Assembly: GCA_021432635.1 (NCBI GenBank) | Contig: MU270052.1 | Span: 342,137-406,136 of the forward strand | Direction of reading: 5' to 3' | DNA length: 64,000 nt | Origin: Thozetella sp. PMI_491 | Lineage: Eukaryota; Ascomycota; Sordariomycetes; Chaetosphaeriales; Chaetosphaeriaceae | Shown: piece after piece, positions 44,022 to 56,460 of the stretch | Position numbering within the stretch: position 1 is the first letter of the stretch | How the letters are laid out: each line of letters begins with the position of its first letter | Program-made: the position numbers and the translations under genes | Notes under the pieces: generated by a model | What the model saw: only the letters and a program-made list of their open reading frames with translations | Told to the model about the DNA's origin: nothing | Databases searched by the model: none

Positions 44022-45674
44022 TCAGCTCACGGGCACCATCAACCTGTCCACATCCGGGCCATAGGCACCACTCGACGTGGTGATGGAGATGGTGTTGCTG
44101 GACCCGGCGTTCAGGTTACAGTTCAAGGAGCTGCTGCCAACCGTCTGGCCGTCACCCGTCGGCAGGAAGGCCACGGTTTGCTTGACGCCGTTCACGGTGA
44201 CATCCGCAAATCGCTGGGTCGAGTCGCCGTTCGCATACTTGATACGGATCGTAGAGCGGGTGGCCACGTTACTGGTGACGTTACTGAAAGTCACGGTGCC
44301 CCCGGTGCTCCCGCCAATGTAGCCTGCAGCCTCCGAGCCGCTGCACCCAGTGCAAGAAACCACCTTGGCGCCGTTTGTGAGCGAAGCAGCCTCTCCTTCT
44401 GGCCAGTTCTCAGACGGACCGGCGGCCCAAGTACCTGCCGATACGTTGGGGACCCAGTTGACGTAGTTGGCCATAGATACAGACGTTCCAGAGATGGTCA
44501 GTGGCAGCCAGACGTAGGTGCTCCGCATCAAGTTTGTGGACACCCATCGGTCACCCATGTAGATGGCGCTCGAGCTACCAAGTGGGAGAATGTAGTTTGT
44601 TTGGCTGGAGTAGGTGTTGGAGCCAACGGTCGCAAATGTCGTCCAAGCGGACCAAGGCCCCGAGAGCGAGGTAGCGGTGGAGTAAACCTAGATTGAAATG
44701 AGCATATTTTGTTCTGGGGGGTTGCGAACAAGCACCTACATTGTCATTGGGGTCCCAGCCGCTCAGATGCGATCCAAACATGTAGTAGATGCTACCCAAC
44801 TTGAGAATCGCTGGCGCCTCGATGTGGTCGGACCACAGGTACGTCGCAGTCGTGACGTTTAGGTAATCGGCCGTCAGAGCGTCAATCCGTAGACCATTCG
44901 CACGCTGTCAGTTACCGTCAGTGTGAAGGTCCCCAATCGGACCAGACAATGCCACTCACATCCTCACTCAGCAGATATGCAGATCCGTCGGTATCCTGGA
45001 AGAGACCGAGGTCGCGCGACTGAAAGCCGAGAGGGCGCCAGCTGCCGATGTAGGTGTACTGCCCACACACGGAGTCTCCGGTCGCCACACCGACCTTGGC
45101 CTCAGCATCTAGCCACCCCTAAGTGTTAGTAACTTCCTGGAATGGATGTTTATGTGGCTACCCGGAGCATGACGCAAGAGCAGGAGCTCAAATGCCCCGG
45201 ATATTCGACGAAAGTGGCAATAAAGAACACGGGAATACGGACAGCTACTATCGTCGATGTGCATGTACAAGACATATTTCTTTGTCGATGAGTTATAAAT
45301 CACCTTGGGCCGCTCGACCACGCGGCTGGGGCCGAGATCGCCGCTGCTGGTTCGAGAAAGCAGGGCTCCAACATATGTCCACTCGACCAAGTTGGTGGAG
45401 GAGTAACAGTTGATGTTCTGAAAGGCGCTACCGTTGGTCTTGTCCTCCCCAATCATGTAATACGTCGACCCCGACTTGATGATACCGGCTCCATGGGCCT
45501 GGACATGGGTGCCAGTATTCGTCTGTCCCCAGTCTCTCGTTAATCTCCTGCGAGTCTTGGGGCGGAGAAAATGCTCACAGCAGTCCATGTGGCGCCCGGG
45601 ACGATCTGAAGGGTAGCCCCGACCAGACGCAAGGAAGCGCCCAAGAGGACAGCACAAGCAGCCCGGAGCATCAT
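44022..45674 (-). CDS. Secreted exo-beta-1,3-galactanase-like GH43 enzyme with C-terminal CBM35
   Basis: Five exons (45674-45579, 45522-45243, 45108-44960, 44904-44740, 44687-44022) encode 451 residues. Intron 2 is 134 bp, long for this window, with a perfect TTACTAACAC branch site. Signal peptide: MMLRAACAVLLGASLRLVGA. The catalytic five-bladed propeller shows VQAHGAGIIKSGSTYYMIGE, RVVERPKVIYNSSTKKYVLY, DDSSYAEAKVGVATGDS (spliced), EAPAILKLGSIYYMFGSHLS and AIYMGDRWVSTNLMRSTYVW. The last about 130 residues are a CBM35-type module (ASLTNGAKVVSCTGC, AAGYIGGSTGGTVTFSNVTS, FLPTGDGQTVGSSSL). This layout matches fungal galactan 1,3-beta-galactosidases, which attack the backbone of arabinogalactan proteins and release galactose units. 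The catalytic glutamine/glutamate arrangement of this subfamily was not checked residue by residue. Confidence 0.92.
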
Positions 45675-46916
45675 GGTAGAAGTTTGTTCCTAATTGACAC
45701 CAAGATCGACCCGAAGGTGTTGCAGGGCAATCCAGAGCTCACAGAACCTTATGGGCTGGAACGCTCGGGGACAAGCAAGGCACGGGCCGGGCATGCCTGT
45801 CTACTCAGGGCACTATATATGCCTAAGCGCCCTTGCATGAATTCCCCAGATTACAATCACGTAGCTGCCATCTTTCATGGGGACGCCCAGGGTAGCATGC
45901 CGAGGAATCCTAGTCGCGTGACGCCCGCTATAGCAAGCAGCATAATTGTTCCGTGAATAGGTAACCTAGACGGAGACCAGCTTAAACCAAGGTAGGATCG
46001 GCCCTACCACCCAAGCCGGCACCTGGGCCTAGTTTGTATGGGAAGATGGGGTAAGTCCCTAGGGGATCCACACCCGCACCAATGGCTGTTCCTAGCTGCC
46101 AACTGCTCCGACTTCCCCGAGGGCCCGAGAACCCCAACGCATGTGGCAACCCCACGATGCCTCGCTCGGGCGCTTTGCTGCTGACGACAACCGGACGCCT
46201 CTAGCCCATCTTGCCGCCCAATCCTCCGGTCGCGAACCTGCTGACGCGTTTTCGCGGGGGAGTTACCGGGCCTTTCCCTCAATGCCGTAAAGGCGAGGGG
46301 CTCGAGGCATCACTGCCTTTGAAATGCGGGGTTCAGAATAGGGGGTGATCGAGACTGGGATAGCCTGTATGACAGACAGGATATACTTTTCGATACCCTA
46401 GCGCTAGCCAATAGATGCTGGCGGAGGCAACTGGTGCTTTGGGTCTACTCCTTGCAAACCAAGGTAGACAATAGCTCGTTGCGAGTCGTCATACGGGCCA
46501 TTAAACACACCCACTACAAAGTTTCTAGAAGCTGTAACCTACGCTGGCGCACTCTGCCATGATCAAGTCGATACAAATAAGTGGCTGTTTTAGCACAGTG
46601 TTTGGTTCGCGGATCTGGATTTCCAGCGTGGCTCTCGGGGATTCCATTTTGCCCTGAATATACTTTGTACTCTCTTACTGTTCAATATGTACAGCACGAT
46701 AAGGCAGGGGCTATGGCAGAAAGAATGATACTGTTCGATGCGCGCACAAAGGAGGGTTCCGGCGTGACAGCAGCACGGCGACCCGCACTCCTCCGTTCGC
46801 CTGTGACGGTTTGAAGGAACACAACGTGTCGAAACTAGGATGTTTTGCAAGCGCGTTCTGATGCCGATGTCTAAGAGAGATTCTTCGCAATGGCACTTTT
46901 TCACAACACAGTTTGA
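45675..46916. other. Intergenic region with GH43 promoter
   Basis: A TATATA box at 45814-45819 lies about 140 bp upstream of the GH43 start. The remaining kilobase contains no supported gene. Confidence 0.45.
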
Positions 46917-48454
46917 TTAGGTAGCAGTGTAGGTCGAGTCGATCGGGCCAAACTTGATGTTGGAGTAAATCACCGAGGCGTCGCTGCATCAAGGTTAGAT
47001 GGTAGATCATCACGGGTGCGCGGATTGACTTACGCGTTCTTCGACTCGACATCCTTAGGAGCACCGCTGCTGGTGTCGCATGTGCCACGGCCCTTGCCGG
47101 GCGTGTCGGGAGATGCGTCTGTAGGATAGGTTGAGTCGAGCCAGAGCATGTTGGCGTAATGCTGCGAGCGAGTTAACACTCTGCCTCCTTTGCTCCAGAG
47201 AAGCGATTAGTCTCGGTTAGCGACTTACATCGTCCCAGAGAGACAGCACAAGCACCATGCCCTTGGCAAGGGCCTTGGCCATGTTGTCGAAGCCACCCAT
47301 GTCGTTGAAGCGGTCCTTGTCGCCAAAGACTGTCTTCTGTTGCTTGCAGAACTCGGGTGTGACGCTGTTGCCGGTGATGCCGGGCCACTTTGCGTTTGGC
47401 ATGTCAATCTTCTTCCCGTCCTGCACAAACAGCTGCCGAATCTCGGTCAGGGTCGAGCCAGAACCCTTGAACTGGGTGACAATGGTGAACTTCTTGCTCG
47501 TGTCCACTGTTTTGCCGACACCGTAGAAGTCCTTCACCCCCATGCGGTACGGATTGAAATCGCAGCCATCAGGGTCACAGTCGCCGGCAAACCGAGTAGA
47601 GGAGTAGGTCCCTCCACAGTCGTCACCTTTGCACATGTGCTGGGCGGCATTCTGGCAAGGGTGCGGTGTAAACGCAGTCGAGATTGAATTGGCCTCCCAA
47701 ATATCCATCTCGGCGCAGCACGATCCCATCCCGCCGACACCGGCGTTCTGGTCGTTGGAAGATGGCTTCCAACCCTCCGTGTTGGCCTGGAGCCTGAGTT
47801 AGTATCGCATTGCGCTGTCTACCCGGGACTCGGGAGACTCACCATGCCATTGATGAACTTTAGGTCGCGGGGGCACTGAGAATCGCAATAGCCCGTTCCA
47901 TATTTGGCGCCGGCCTTGTTGGCAGAGTACTTGCTCATACCCCCATCCTCGTCCATGCTGACGAAGTAGACAGCGCCGTTCAGCCCGCAAGGTAGCTTGC
48001 TAACGTCAACGTCGAACGTAAACTCGTTGCCTAGCAGGGTGAACATCTGATACTTGGATGCGCTCGCCATTAGGTACATGCGGGAGCCGATGTTGGTGGC
48101 ATACTGGCCCTTGGTGACAAACTTGAGCGTGAGGGCATTGCCTGAGGTCGAAGCGCCGTACGTCTTTGTGTAGTCGGCGCCGTCCACGACGCACTGGCTG
48201 GCACACTTTGTGTTGTCCGAGCACGAGCTGTTCCAAGTGTTGCCGTCGTAGCAGTTGCTATAGCCACCCTTATCGTGCACCCAACGCCAGTTCGCGTCGA
48301 TGACAATCTCACCGTTCTGGTTAGTGCAGCTACCCTTACCCGTGCACTTCTGCCAGGTCATCTTGGGATGCGTCTCAGTCTGCTGGGTGCCAACGCCCTG
48401 GCCATTGACGGTCGCCGCCAGGAGGGCGGTGAGAACAGCGAGCTTGCCGTGCAT
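46917..48454 (-). CDS. Secreted GH7 cellobiohydrolase without cellulose-binding module
   Basis: Four exons (48454-47843, 47786-47229, 47161-47034, 46983-46917; introns 56, 67 and 50 bp) encode 454 residues. Signal peptide [18 protein letters not shown] is followed by [19 protein letters not shown], the mature N-terminus of GH7 enzymes. Hallmarks: [39 protein letters not shown], the catalytic EMDIWE in [32 protein letters not shown], and [14 protein letters not shown]. The many cysteines match the nine to ten disulphides of CBH I. The protein ends [12 protein letters not shown] just after the catalytic domain, so there is no linker or CBM1. It should release cellobiose processively from cellulose reducing ends; the length and loops favour a cellobiohydrolase over an endoglucanase. 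A TATA box at 48557-48563 fits. Confidence 0.96.
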
Positions 48455-48556
48455 GGTGAAGACCTCGTGCTTGGGAAGTAAGAGTAAGTGGTACACTTAG
48501 TGGCGGCAGATTGGCCTTCAGACGCCTCCCTCTACTGCCGACCGGGGGACGCCCGG

Positions 48557-48563
48557 TTTTATA
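48557..48563 (-). promoter_or_regulatory. TATA box of GH7 gene
   Basis: TATAAAA on the minus strand, about 103 bp upstream of the start codon, is a strong match to the fungal TATA consensus and fits an inducible, highly expressed cellulase gene. Confidence 0.55.
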
Positions 48564-51500
48564 GCTGTTCCTGGGAACGGAACCTGTGAATATGGTAGAT
48601 TAAGGGGATCGGCCCCCGCACCGTCGGAAGCACAGCATGTCTCTCCGCCAGCCTGGGAGGGGAAGAGGAGATTGTGTGATATGGGATAGCACCGCAAGAG
48701 CCGGTTCCAGACGGTGAGATGCTATAGAGATGGCAGGGTTCCCCACAGAGGTTTATCCTTCATCGCTTGCATGACTATATTGCCAGCCCAATCATGGCGG
48801 TCGCCCTTGGCCCATGGGGATCTGTTAAACCCTTGCGGTGACACCTGATATGATATATGAGTAGATCGGCTGTTGGGAGCGACAGCATCATCGGAGAGCT
48901 GCCGTTCCATCGACTGGCAAACGAGGTCATGGAGGGGAGGAGAAATACACATCCAATATCGATCGAACACCCAGATTGCGAGACGGTATCAGTGACGGCA
49001 ACCACTCCGGCTTCGCCCTCCGACTACTGTAGAGTGGAAGACAGGGCCCGGGGGTTGTAGTTGCCCGCCACCGAGCCAGCTAGCGAGGCCCTAGTTCCGT
49101 CCGGTCCCCTAAGGCAAATGCTCAAGCTCGCTTACGGCTTGCGGACTGAGTGGTAGGCACTAGGCGTGGATCTCGCCCATGTACCATGGCCATTTTCAAT
49201 CGCGTGGGCTCTCACCAGTGGCGCAGAGCTCATCGTCGAGAGCGAAGACACTTAGCAACGAGCTCATCTGCCTTGGCTGATACAGCCTAAAAATGCTGGG
49301 GGGACTGTCCAGTTGGTGAGCATGGAGACCATGGCAAGGAGGAATAGCATTGATGAAATGTCACCGGCAATGTCGCCCTGGCTGTGGGGTCCCGCAAGGT
49401 ATCCTCGACATCCGGGGCCCCCGTGGAAACTGAGGTCGGGGGTGGGGACTCGGTAAGGGGTAGGGTGCCGGAGGTGTAGTGGATACCTTGCAGACTGCGC
49501 TCCTGCGCCGCGGCCATGATATAGAGAGGCCAAGGATGGCAGCCAGTCAGGGTCGTCCGCGTCGACTCACCACGCCCGGTTGTATAACTCCGATTGATAG
49601 GGTCCTATCGCGTCGCGTCGCTGCCAAGCGGGGTAGCGAGCGAGGGCCAGGCGAGGGTTGGGCACCTCATATCCGCGACCGCCGGCGATTGGGCCGAGGA
49701 TTTATGCAGCTGGGTCATTGGCGAGCTCTAAATGCAGCCATGACCTATGCGGACCGGCTGCCCAACCCGGGGATACTAAACGTAGCCTGGGAGCTTTCCT
49801 ATAGGTACTATTTGGATCGCGTCGCTGGGTTGGTGTTAACCACCGCGACCCCAGTGTCTGCTGTGTGAAATTGCCGAAGCTCTGCGCGGAAGTTGCACTC
49901 CCGATTCGCCGTCATAGGCCTGCAACGCTCAACTCATACTGGTCCTCGGGCGCTTTCGAGACCTCTGGATGGATGCAATCTCGAGGTTTCAGGGAAAGGA
50001 GCGAAAAGACAAAAAAGAAAGGAGCCGGCCGTTTGCCTCTTTGCGACCATGCCGTCATCGCGAGGCTTAGGCGCACCGTGGGTTCTGGCCGCGCCGGCAG
50101 ACTACAGGTAGACCTCGACACGGATTTTTTTCGACCCGAGGCCTACCCTTTTCAGGAACCCGACTGAAATCCAAGTTATTTTTCCTCCAGGGCGGGGTGT
50201 GTTGCCGGTATGTTGTCGGTGCGAGTTCCCGGCCCCTTGATTATTCGGACATACCCCTCGCACTTTCTCATGGCCCTTGCATAGTTCAATTCGGGTACAC
50301 AGGCGGCCTATTAGACTACCCTCTAGCCCGATATTTAGTCAGGAAGAGTCTTGGGCGCCTACATATCGGGTGTGAAATGCCAATATCCGGCAGGCTAGTT
50401 TAACAGCGTGTCAACGATACGGGCTTCGGCTTGCCCTCTTTCTACATATCCCGCAAGACACAGGTGTAAAGACCAATGTTAGACACCAGCTACTAAGCAT
50501 GTCCTCAGAGTCTTACCCAGACTCCCTTAATGCCGGCAAAGGATGAGCTACCTGAGCAGGTATCACTACCATTTATATGTAGATGCTAGGTTCTTATGTC
50601 AAGTTGGCTGAGTAATTGCTAGTAGCATCACTAAAACCTATCTCCGCTGGGTACATACCTAGACAGTTCCTTGCCGACTAGTATGAGTAAGCGATTTCGT
50701 ACACAAAGAGCCAGTCCAACCTATACCATGCTAACTCGAACATGTGCGTTGCATTTAACTCCTGTGCCGACCCTACTCAGCGCTCTAGACAGCGGGTCGA
50801 CCGAGGCAAACTGGATACCTTACTTACCAAACGCCAGAGTCCGCCATCTTGCGGCGTCCGAGGACGCATTCCTAGTGAGCAGAACGGCGGAATTTGCAAA
50901 ATAAACTCCGAATGCCTTACGTCTATTGCTCCTTTTCTGAACTAGTGAGGCGTTGTAGATGCGGATGCCCTTTTAGTGTATCTACGATATGCGAACCACT
51001 TCCTCGGAGAAGCATCCGAAGCGTGTGGGAAGCGCCCTTTCACGATTACTGATCAGCTCCAGCGAAAGACCGACCAATAACATGTCGCACTGTGGGTCAC
51101 GATCAGTAATCGAACTGGGTCCCTGACAACCCCTGCCAGCCCTACGTCCCGATGCAGCGCTTCGTCAAGGGTTGCTTTCTCATCCCGATGCCGCCCGTCG
51201 AATCGACGTTGCAGCCGCGATTGCATGAAGTGATGGCGTCAAGAACCTGCCGAGGCTCTAACAACAAGACAAGGAGCTCTAATATGGAGTGGATTGGTAA
51301 TGCGCCGCCACTATGCGATTCATTTTACTTAGATATCCAACAAACACATCCAAGTCAACGTGACCGTACTTGAGCTATAAAGAGACGAAGACTTCGGCCT
51401 CAAAGGCTAGGTCCAGTCATCGAGCAACACGGCAACTGCATACATCCCGCGTACCTGAAACCCATCGTGTAGATTAAGCTGCGCCGCACTTACCCCACCA

Positions 51501-51572
51501 CAGTCCTCCGACTTTCGCGTCAGCATCATCACAACCGATCGAGCTGCAACCTTAGAACCACAAGAGCCCACC
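48564..51572. other. Three-kilobase gene-poor region
   Basis: The proximal part carries the GH7 promoter. Between about 49.1 and 51.5 kb only short frames occur (largest 49479-49868, 129 codons) and none shows a motif, signal peptide or helix pattern. No tRNA-like, repeat or transposon signature was recognised. Confidence 0.5.
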
Positions 51573-52720
51573 ATGGCTAGCAAGGGATTGGTACTAGTTA
51601 CGGGGGCTAATGGCTACATCGCCGCGAGGACCATCGAGGCATTCCTCAAGGCCGGCTATTCTGTTCGCGGCACCGCACGATCCAAGCCAAGCACACATCC
51701 CCTCTTTGAGGCCTTGTCGGAATATGCCGACAAACTAGAGATTGTTGAGGTTCCCGACATCACCGCCGCCGGGGCCTTCGATGAGGCCGTAAAGGGTAAT
51801 TGGTGACTTCCTAGTTAGTCGAGGCGCATTGGGTACTAATTGATCTTGTAGGCGTCGACGCCATCGCCCATCTGGCCGCTCCCGTCTCGCTCTCCTTCAC
51901 AGACCCCGAGCCGGTCATGAAGGGCGCCGTCGAAGGCTCTGCAAGGATCTTGGAATCTGCAAATCGGGAGCCGAGTGTGAAGAACTTCGTCTTCATGTCG
52001 TCTATCGCAGCTGTGCGGGGTCAAAAAGAAGGCGACTACACATTTACTGAGAAGGACTGGAACGACACCGCCGAAGCAGTGGTCGCGGCCAAGGGCAAGG
52101 ACGCGCCTGGTCCTTTCATCTATGCCGCCAGCAAGACAGCGGCTGAGAAGACATTCTGGAAGTTCCGGGACGATAACAAACCCCACTTCACGCAAACTGC
52201 TGTTAATCCTGTGTAAGTTCGAACGCGCCTAGGATTCACCGTCCAAGCCTGAGCTGACATGAAATCTTGCAGATTTGTTGCCGGGCCTCCTCTAGTTGTC
52301 CCCGAGACGTCGGACAAGATCCCCGGTACGACCCGGTTTATCTGGAAGGTATACACCGGTGTGCCGCTGGCCGAGGCCGCTTTCTCTGGCCCTTTGCCCA
52401 GCTACGTCGATGTTCGTGATGTGGCTCGTATCGTCGTGTTTGGTGTCGAGCACCCGGAGAAGGCTAATGGCGAGCGTTTCATCGCGTCCACTGTGTACGC
52501 GCCGCCCCAGGCCGTCGCCGATATCCTTCGGAAAGCGTACCCAGAGCGGGCGAACATCATCGAACAGGGTACCCCGGGCGAGGGCTACCTGCCCGGATAC
52601 AAGTTTCCATCCGCCGTTGTGTATGACGGCTCAAAGGTGACGCGGGTTTCTGGGGAAGACTATATCCCCTTTGAGCAGACGGTACTTGACACTGCCGAGA
52701 GCTTGAAGAACATCGTTTAG
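51573..52720 (+). CDS. NAD-dependent epimerase/ketoreductase (dihydroflavonol-reductase-like, extended SDR)
   Basis: Three exons (51573-51795, 51852-52212, 52273-52720; introns 56 and 60 bp) encode 343 residues. The cofactor site is VLVTGANGYIAARTIEAFLK with an arginine-rich RGTARSKPS following the second strand, favouring NADPH. VDAIAHLAAPVSLSF and VFMSSIAAVRG (serine) lead to the catalytic YAASKTAAEK (Tyr and Lys). The C-terminal half shows SYVDVRDVARIVVFGVEHPE. The family includes yeast Gre2-type methylglyoxal/aldehyde reductases and cinnamyl or flavonol reductases. It most likely reduces a carbonyl compound in the cytosol. It is isolated from the other metabolic genes by long gene-poor flanks. 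Confidence 0.93.
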
Positions 52721-53434
52721 GTAGAGTGAGCGTGGGTTTAGGTAGCTCATCACCAGATCTCCATTGCGAACTTTGGATCAGTAAACTCTTTGGTGGTCCA
52801 ATCCACGCTGTAATAACTAAAAGATTATTGAAAAAAAAATTACATTCCAACACAATAGCTCTTTGCATCCCCTCCATGCCGTGATCTGCGTATGCCCATG
52901 AGAATTTGCGGCATCCCTTCTCCTCTTGGGCGATAAACCGAACCTAGCTGATTGCCACTACTAAAATGAATGTCATGTGCCTATGCCAAAAGGAATCGTT
53001 TGTGGTACAGTCATTTGGCGTGCTTTGAACCTGATGGCGCTTGGCGTCGACTATTGCTTCAGCTGAAAGCGCGGCCTTGTGGACTCGTGAGGTGGCGTCA
53101 TTGTTGTTGGGGATTTTTAGCCTCGCATACCCCCAAAGCCGCTTTACTGGGCGTTTTTTTACAATCTAATTTATCAGCTTCGGAGAACGTAGTACAATGC
53201 CTAAGCGTGCTGAGGCTGTTTCCCTGCTCTGGTCTCGTGAAAAGGGGCAGAGCCAACGAGGGTTCTAGCTCAGCCCCAAGAACGATATTCGAATTTATAG
53301 CGCCAAGAAGCCCTCACGTCTCTTGATGTCCCGAGTGGTCTCCTCCTCTTCCATCATGCCCAGTTTTTACGCTGGATTTTGACCGCTATTCTCTGTCAAA
53401 ACCGGCATTAGCAAGACCCGTCAACGCCTCGAGG
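52721..53434. other. Intergenic region
   Basis: Promoter space for the CFEM gene. The small frame at 52970-53326 has no recognisable features. Confidence 0.5.
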
Positions 53435-54098
53435 ATGCTGTCGGAAACCATCGTCATAGCCGCTCTCGCGGGCGTCGCGCTTGGCCAAGCCGGGCAAACC
53501 TTTACTAACCCAAATCTTCCAACCTGCGGCACTCCTTGTTTGACGCAAATGCAATCTTTGCTGGGATGCGACCCAACTCTGTTGACATGCAGTTGCCCTG
53601 TGCTCCCCTATCTGGGAGCAAACCAGCAGTTCGCTACCTGCTTGACTTCTTCCTGCGGCTCCGATTTCACGAGTGAGTCCGACACAAACACCTTACGTAG
53701 TGAGAATGGGATGACTTATAGATATTGCAGACGTCGCTGTGGTTATGGGCCAGAATTGCGGCCATTACAAGTGGACAATAACTAGTATTGGGGGATCAGC
53801 GGGAACCGCTGCCTCTTCTCCTGCCATGAGCACTGCCACAGGCCTCAGCTCTACCCTCAGCGCCGGCTCCCCTACTAGTGTCGGCTCCCCAACTAGTACT
53901 GGCTCTCCTACCACTGCCGGCTCTCCTACCAGTTCCAGTGCTCCCACCAGTGTCAGCTCTGCCCTCGGTTCTAGCTCCGGTACGACGTCGTTATCTTCTG
54001 CTAGCGCAACTCCGACAAAGAACGCCGGCGTCATGGTCCAACCCAACATTGGAATAGCGTTGATTGCTCTCCCCATCGCTGCCGTCTTGGCTCTATAG
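53435..54098 (+). CDS. CFEM-domain, GPI-anchored cell-surface protein
   Basis: Two exons (53435-53672 and 53731-54098; 58-bp intron) encode 201 residues. A signal peptide (TIVIAALAGVALGQ) precedes a CFEM domain with eight cysteines: PTCGTPCLTQM, LLGCDPTLLTCSCP, FATCLTSSCGSDFTN and GQNCG. The C-terminal half is Ser/Thr-rich with GSPTS-like repeats, ending in a hydrophobic tail (IGIALIALPIAAVLAL) suited to a GPI anchor. CFEM proteins sit on fungal surfaces, and some bind haem or take part in adhesion. Canonical haem-binding members have an Asp three residues before the CxC pair; here that place is leucine (TLLTCSC), so haem binding by the known geometry is doubtful. Confidence 0.9.
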
Positions 54099-55375
54099 AT
54101 ACCACATTTAATAGAAAGTCTAGACCTCTACATCGAGGAGCGTATATTAAACCTCACCAATCTTAATTCAAAATGCCAATATACTAGGTCTACGACGAAA
54201 TGGCCAAACAGGTACTATGAACTGTTCTTTAAATCGATGGTGAAATCTTCAACCGGCACGAACCGTCGGGGAGGGGGGGGGAGGGGGGGGGCAGGCCTTT
54301 TTCCAGGGCAATACCGATACCCGAGTTCTGGCTTAGCACTCGTTCATTGCTCACGAGTACGAGCCAGTCTGGTGCCTCGTTTGCTCAAGGGTGCAGTGAA
54401 CGAACAATGCCCCCATTGCTTGAGAAACTCAGTCTTCGAAGAGTTGGTAGTCACGTAGCCCGCCTCTACAGCCCGGCCGTTTTCTCCGAGCAAAATATAT
54501 TACCTTAGCCTCTTGGCCTTAAGGGTTCCTGCAGGTAAGAGAAATCGCAGGGTATGGTGTGTGGCCCACAGAAAAGGCGTGCCATGCAGAATCAGCCCAC
54601 GGCTCCACGAGGGCTACCGTCATCCCACGTGATACCCAATGCGGCTCATCTCGGAAACCTTGCCGCCGAGCCGCTATGAGACATGCCCAGAAGTCACATA
54701 TGGAACATAAATAGAAAAGTGAATCTAAGGAGTGGTCGAAGTTTCAGGATGGGGGAACGATATAAGAGGCTGATGCGAGACAAGGATCTCCGCGCCTTGG
54801 AGTGAACAGCGAATTATCAGGGTTAAAGGCACCAAGCGGGGAGCCTGTAGAGATCAAGGAGGGTAGCTAGGGTTAAAGTCTGTGTCTCTTTAATGTAGAT
54901 ACAGTAATGACTAAAATCATAACTGCCAATACGCCACCCTCGGTTCATGGCCGCCGCAGTAGTACTCTCGTAAATCCTTAGTGTCCTTGCATGAATGGTG
55001 AGACCTAACCTTACTGCCAGTGGGTTAGTCCATCGACACTGTCCGTGTCGAGTAACGTTTGACCGACACAAATGTGTCTACGGGTGGGTCATGAAGATTT
55101 TTTACGACGCCGGTTGTAATTATCGCCAATATTATCACGATGAAAGACAGATTGCAGGGAAGTTTGATGAAGGAGATAATCATACGGGTATAGCGCTCTA
55201 CGAAGCCAGATGCGAGAAACGATCAATACCAAACAAAAATCCAAAAAAAAGCATTAATATCCTCAACAGGTCTTTCCGATCCTAATCATGTCTATCCGTG
55301 CCCCCTGGTCGGGTTAATCCCGTGATTTACATGTCCCAAAGGAAAATAAGGTTCCTTGATCTGTCTGATCTAGGC
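54099..55375. other. Intergenic region with G-rich tract
   Basis: A purine tract at 54268-54291 consists of G runs of 4, 8 and 9 broken by single or double A/GA. No gene supported in this stretch. Confidence 0.55.
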
Positions 55376-56460
55376 CTACTCCGCGGCGGGCGCGGCGGCG
55401 ACAGGAGCGCTAGCGAAGGACAAGGCATTGGCCTCACCCAGAGTGCTCTGGGGGAAGCGCGAGTTGAACTTGACAACGTTGCGGATCTTCTCAAAGGTGG
55501 TGACCGGGATCTCTAGCTTCTGCGTCGCGACGTTCCAGCTGACGCCCTCCGAGCAGGGCGGGGTGGTGAGCGAGCCAGAGTAGATCTGGAAGCTGCCCTG
55601 CTTGAGGGTGTTGACGAGCTCGGAGAAGACAAGGGGCTTCGAAGTGACCTTGGTGCCAGGCACGGCAATCTCCTCGACCGAAGAGAGCAGAGTCTCAAGC
55701 ATGACCGACCTTGCAGATCCGTTGTTCTCCATGGGCGTCGTAGGCATGATCTTCATGCCGGGGATGATCTTGGCCTCGGGCTCGCGCGACTGGCGGCGGC
55801 GGCGGGCGACCCCGGTAGCGGCACCGGAGGCCACGTCGACGTAGACGCCCACGACAGCGATCTTAGCATCCGCAGTCTGGAAGACCATGTGCATCTCCAC
55901 TATTGCTGGTGGTTAGACTTTGTGTGCTGCATACGCCTATTTGCACTAAGAGGACACTTACGAGGCATGCTAGTGCCGTTGTCCAGATGCTCGCTGGGGT
56001 GGTGGAAGTGGAACTGCTTGAGCTCGTACTCGACGCCGGCAATGACACCAGTGGCTCCCTTGCCTTCCATCACAGCCTCGACCGTCGTTCCCAGGTTCTC
56101 AAACTCGACACCCTCGGGCTGGTCGGGGATGGTGAGGACGACTTCGGCCGAGCCGAGCATGTTGAATTGTCCGTCCACCATGTTGATCGGAGACTGCCGG
56201 GTGCCGGTGGCACAGAGGGCATTCGCGGCGTCCAGGCCCTGCCAGTTGGTAGGACCCTGAAAAAGGTTAGGAGGCTACATGGGAGGATGATGCGGATCGG
56301 CAAGACTGTCACATACAATAGCACCCTGGTAACCAAAAGTCGAGATCTTCACTTCACCCTCCTCAGCCCGGGCCTGCAGGTGGGTATATGCTCCGCAGAA
56401 AGCGAGCGCCGGGGTTGCGGCGCTGGCGAGGAGGGCGAGTCTGGCTATCGTGGCGACCAT
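55376..56460 (-). CDS. Secreted alpha-carbonic anhydrase
   Basis: Three exons (56460-56317, 56256-55962, 55899-55376; introns 60 and 62 bp) encode 320 residues. The signal peptide is MVATIARLALLASAATPALA. Family signature blocks are present: FGYQGAIGPTNWQGL (spliced), ALCATGTRQSPINM, the zinc ligands in LKQFHFHHPSEH and MPLEMHMVFQ (three histidines), and the substrate-pocket segment YSGSLTTPPCSEGVSWNV with its Thr-Thr. A family cysteine pair (FCGAY and PPCSEG or ALCATG) could form a disulphide. It reversibly hydrates CO2 outside the cell. The ending AAPAAE is low-complexity. Alpha-class enzymes are uncommon relative to beta-class ones in fungi but are known in secreted form. Confidence 0.94.

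Noticed and set aside
49479..49868. 129-codon plus-strand frame in the 48.5-51.6 kb gap
   Set aside because: No recognisable domain, signal peptide or codon bias like neighbours.
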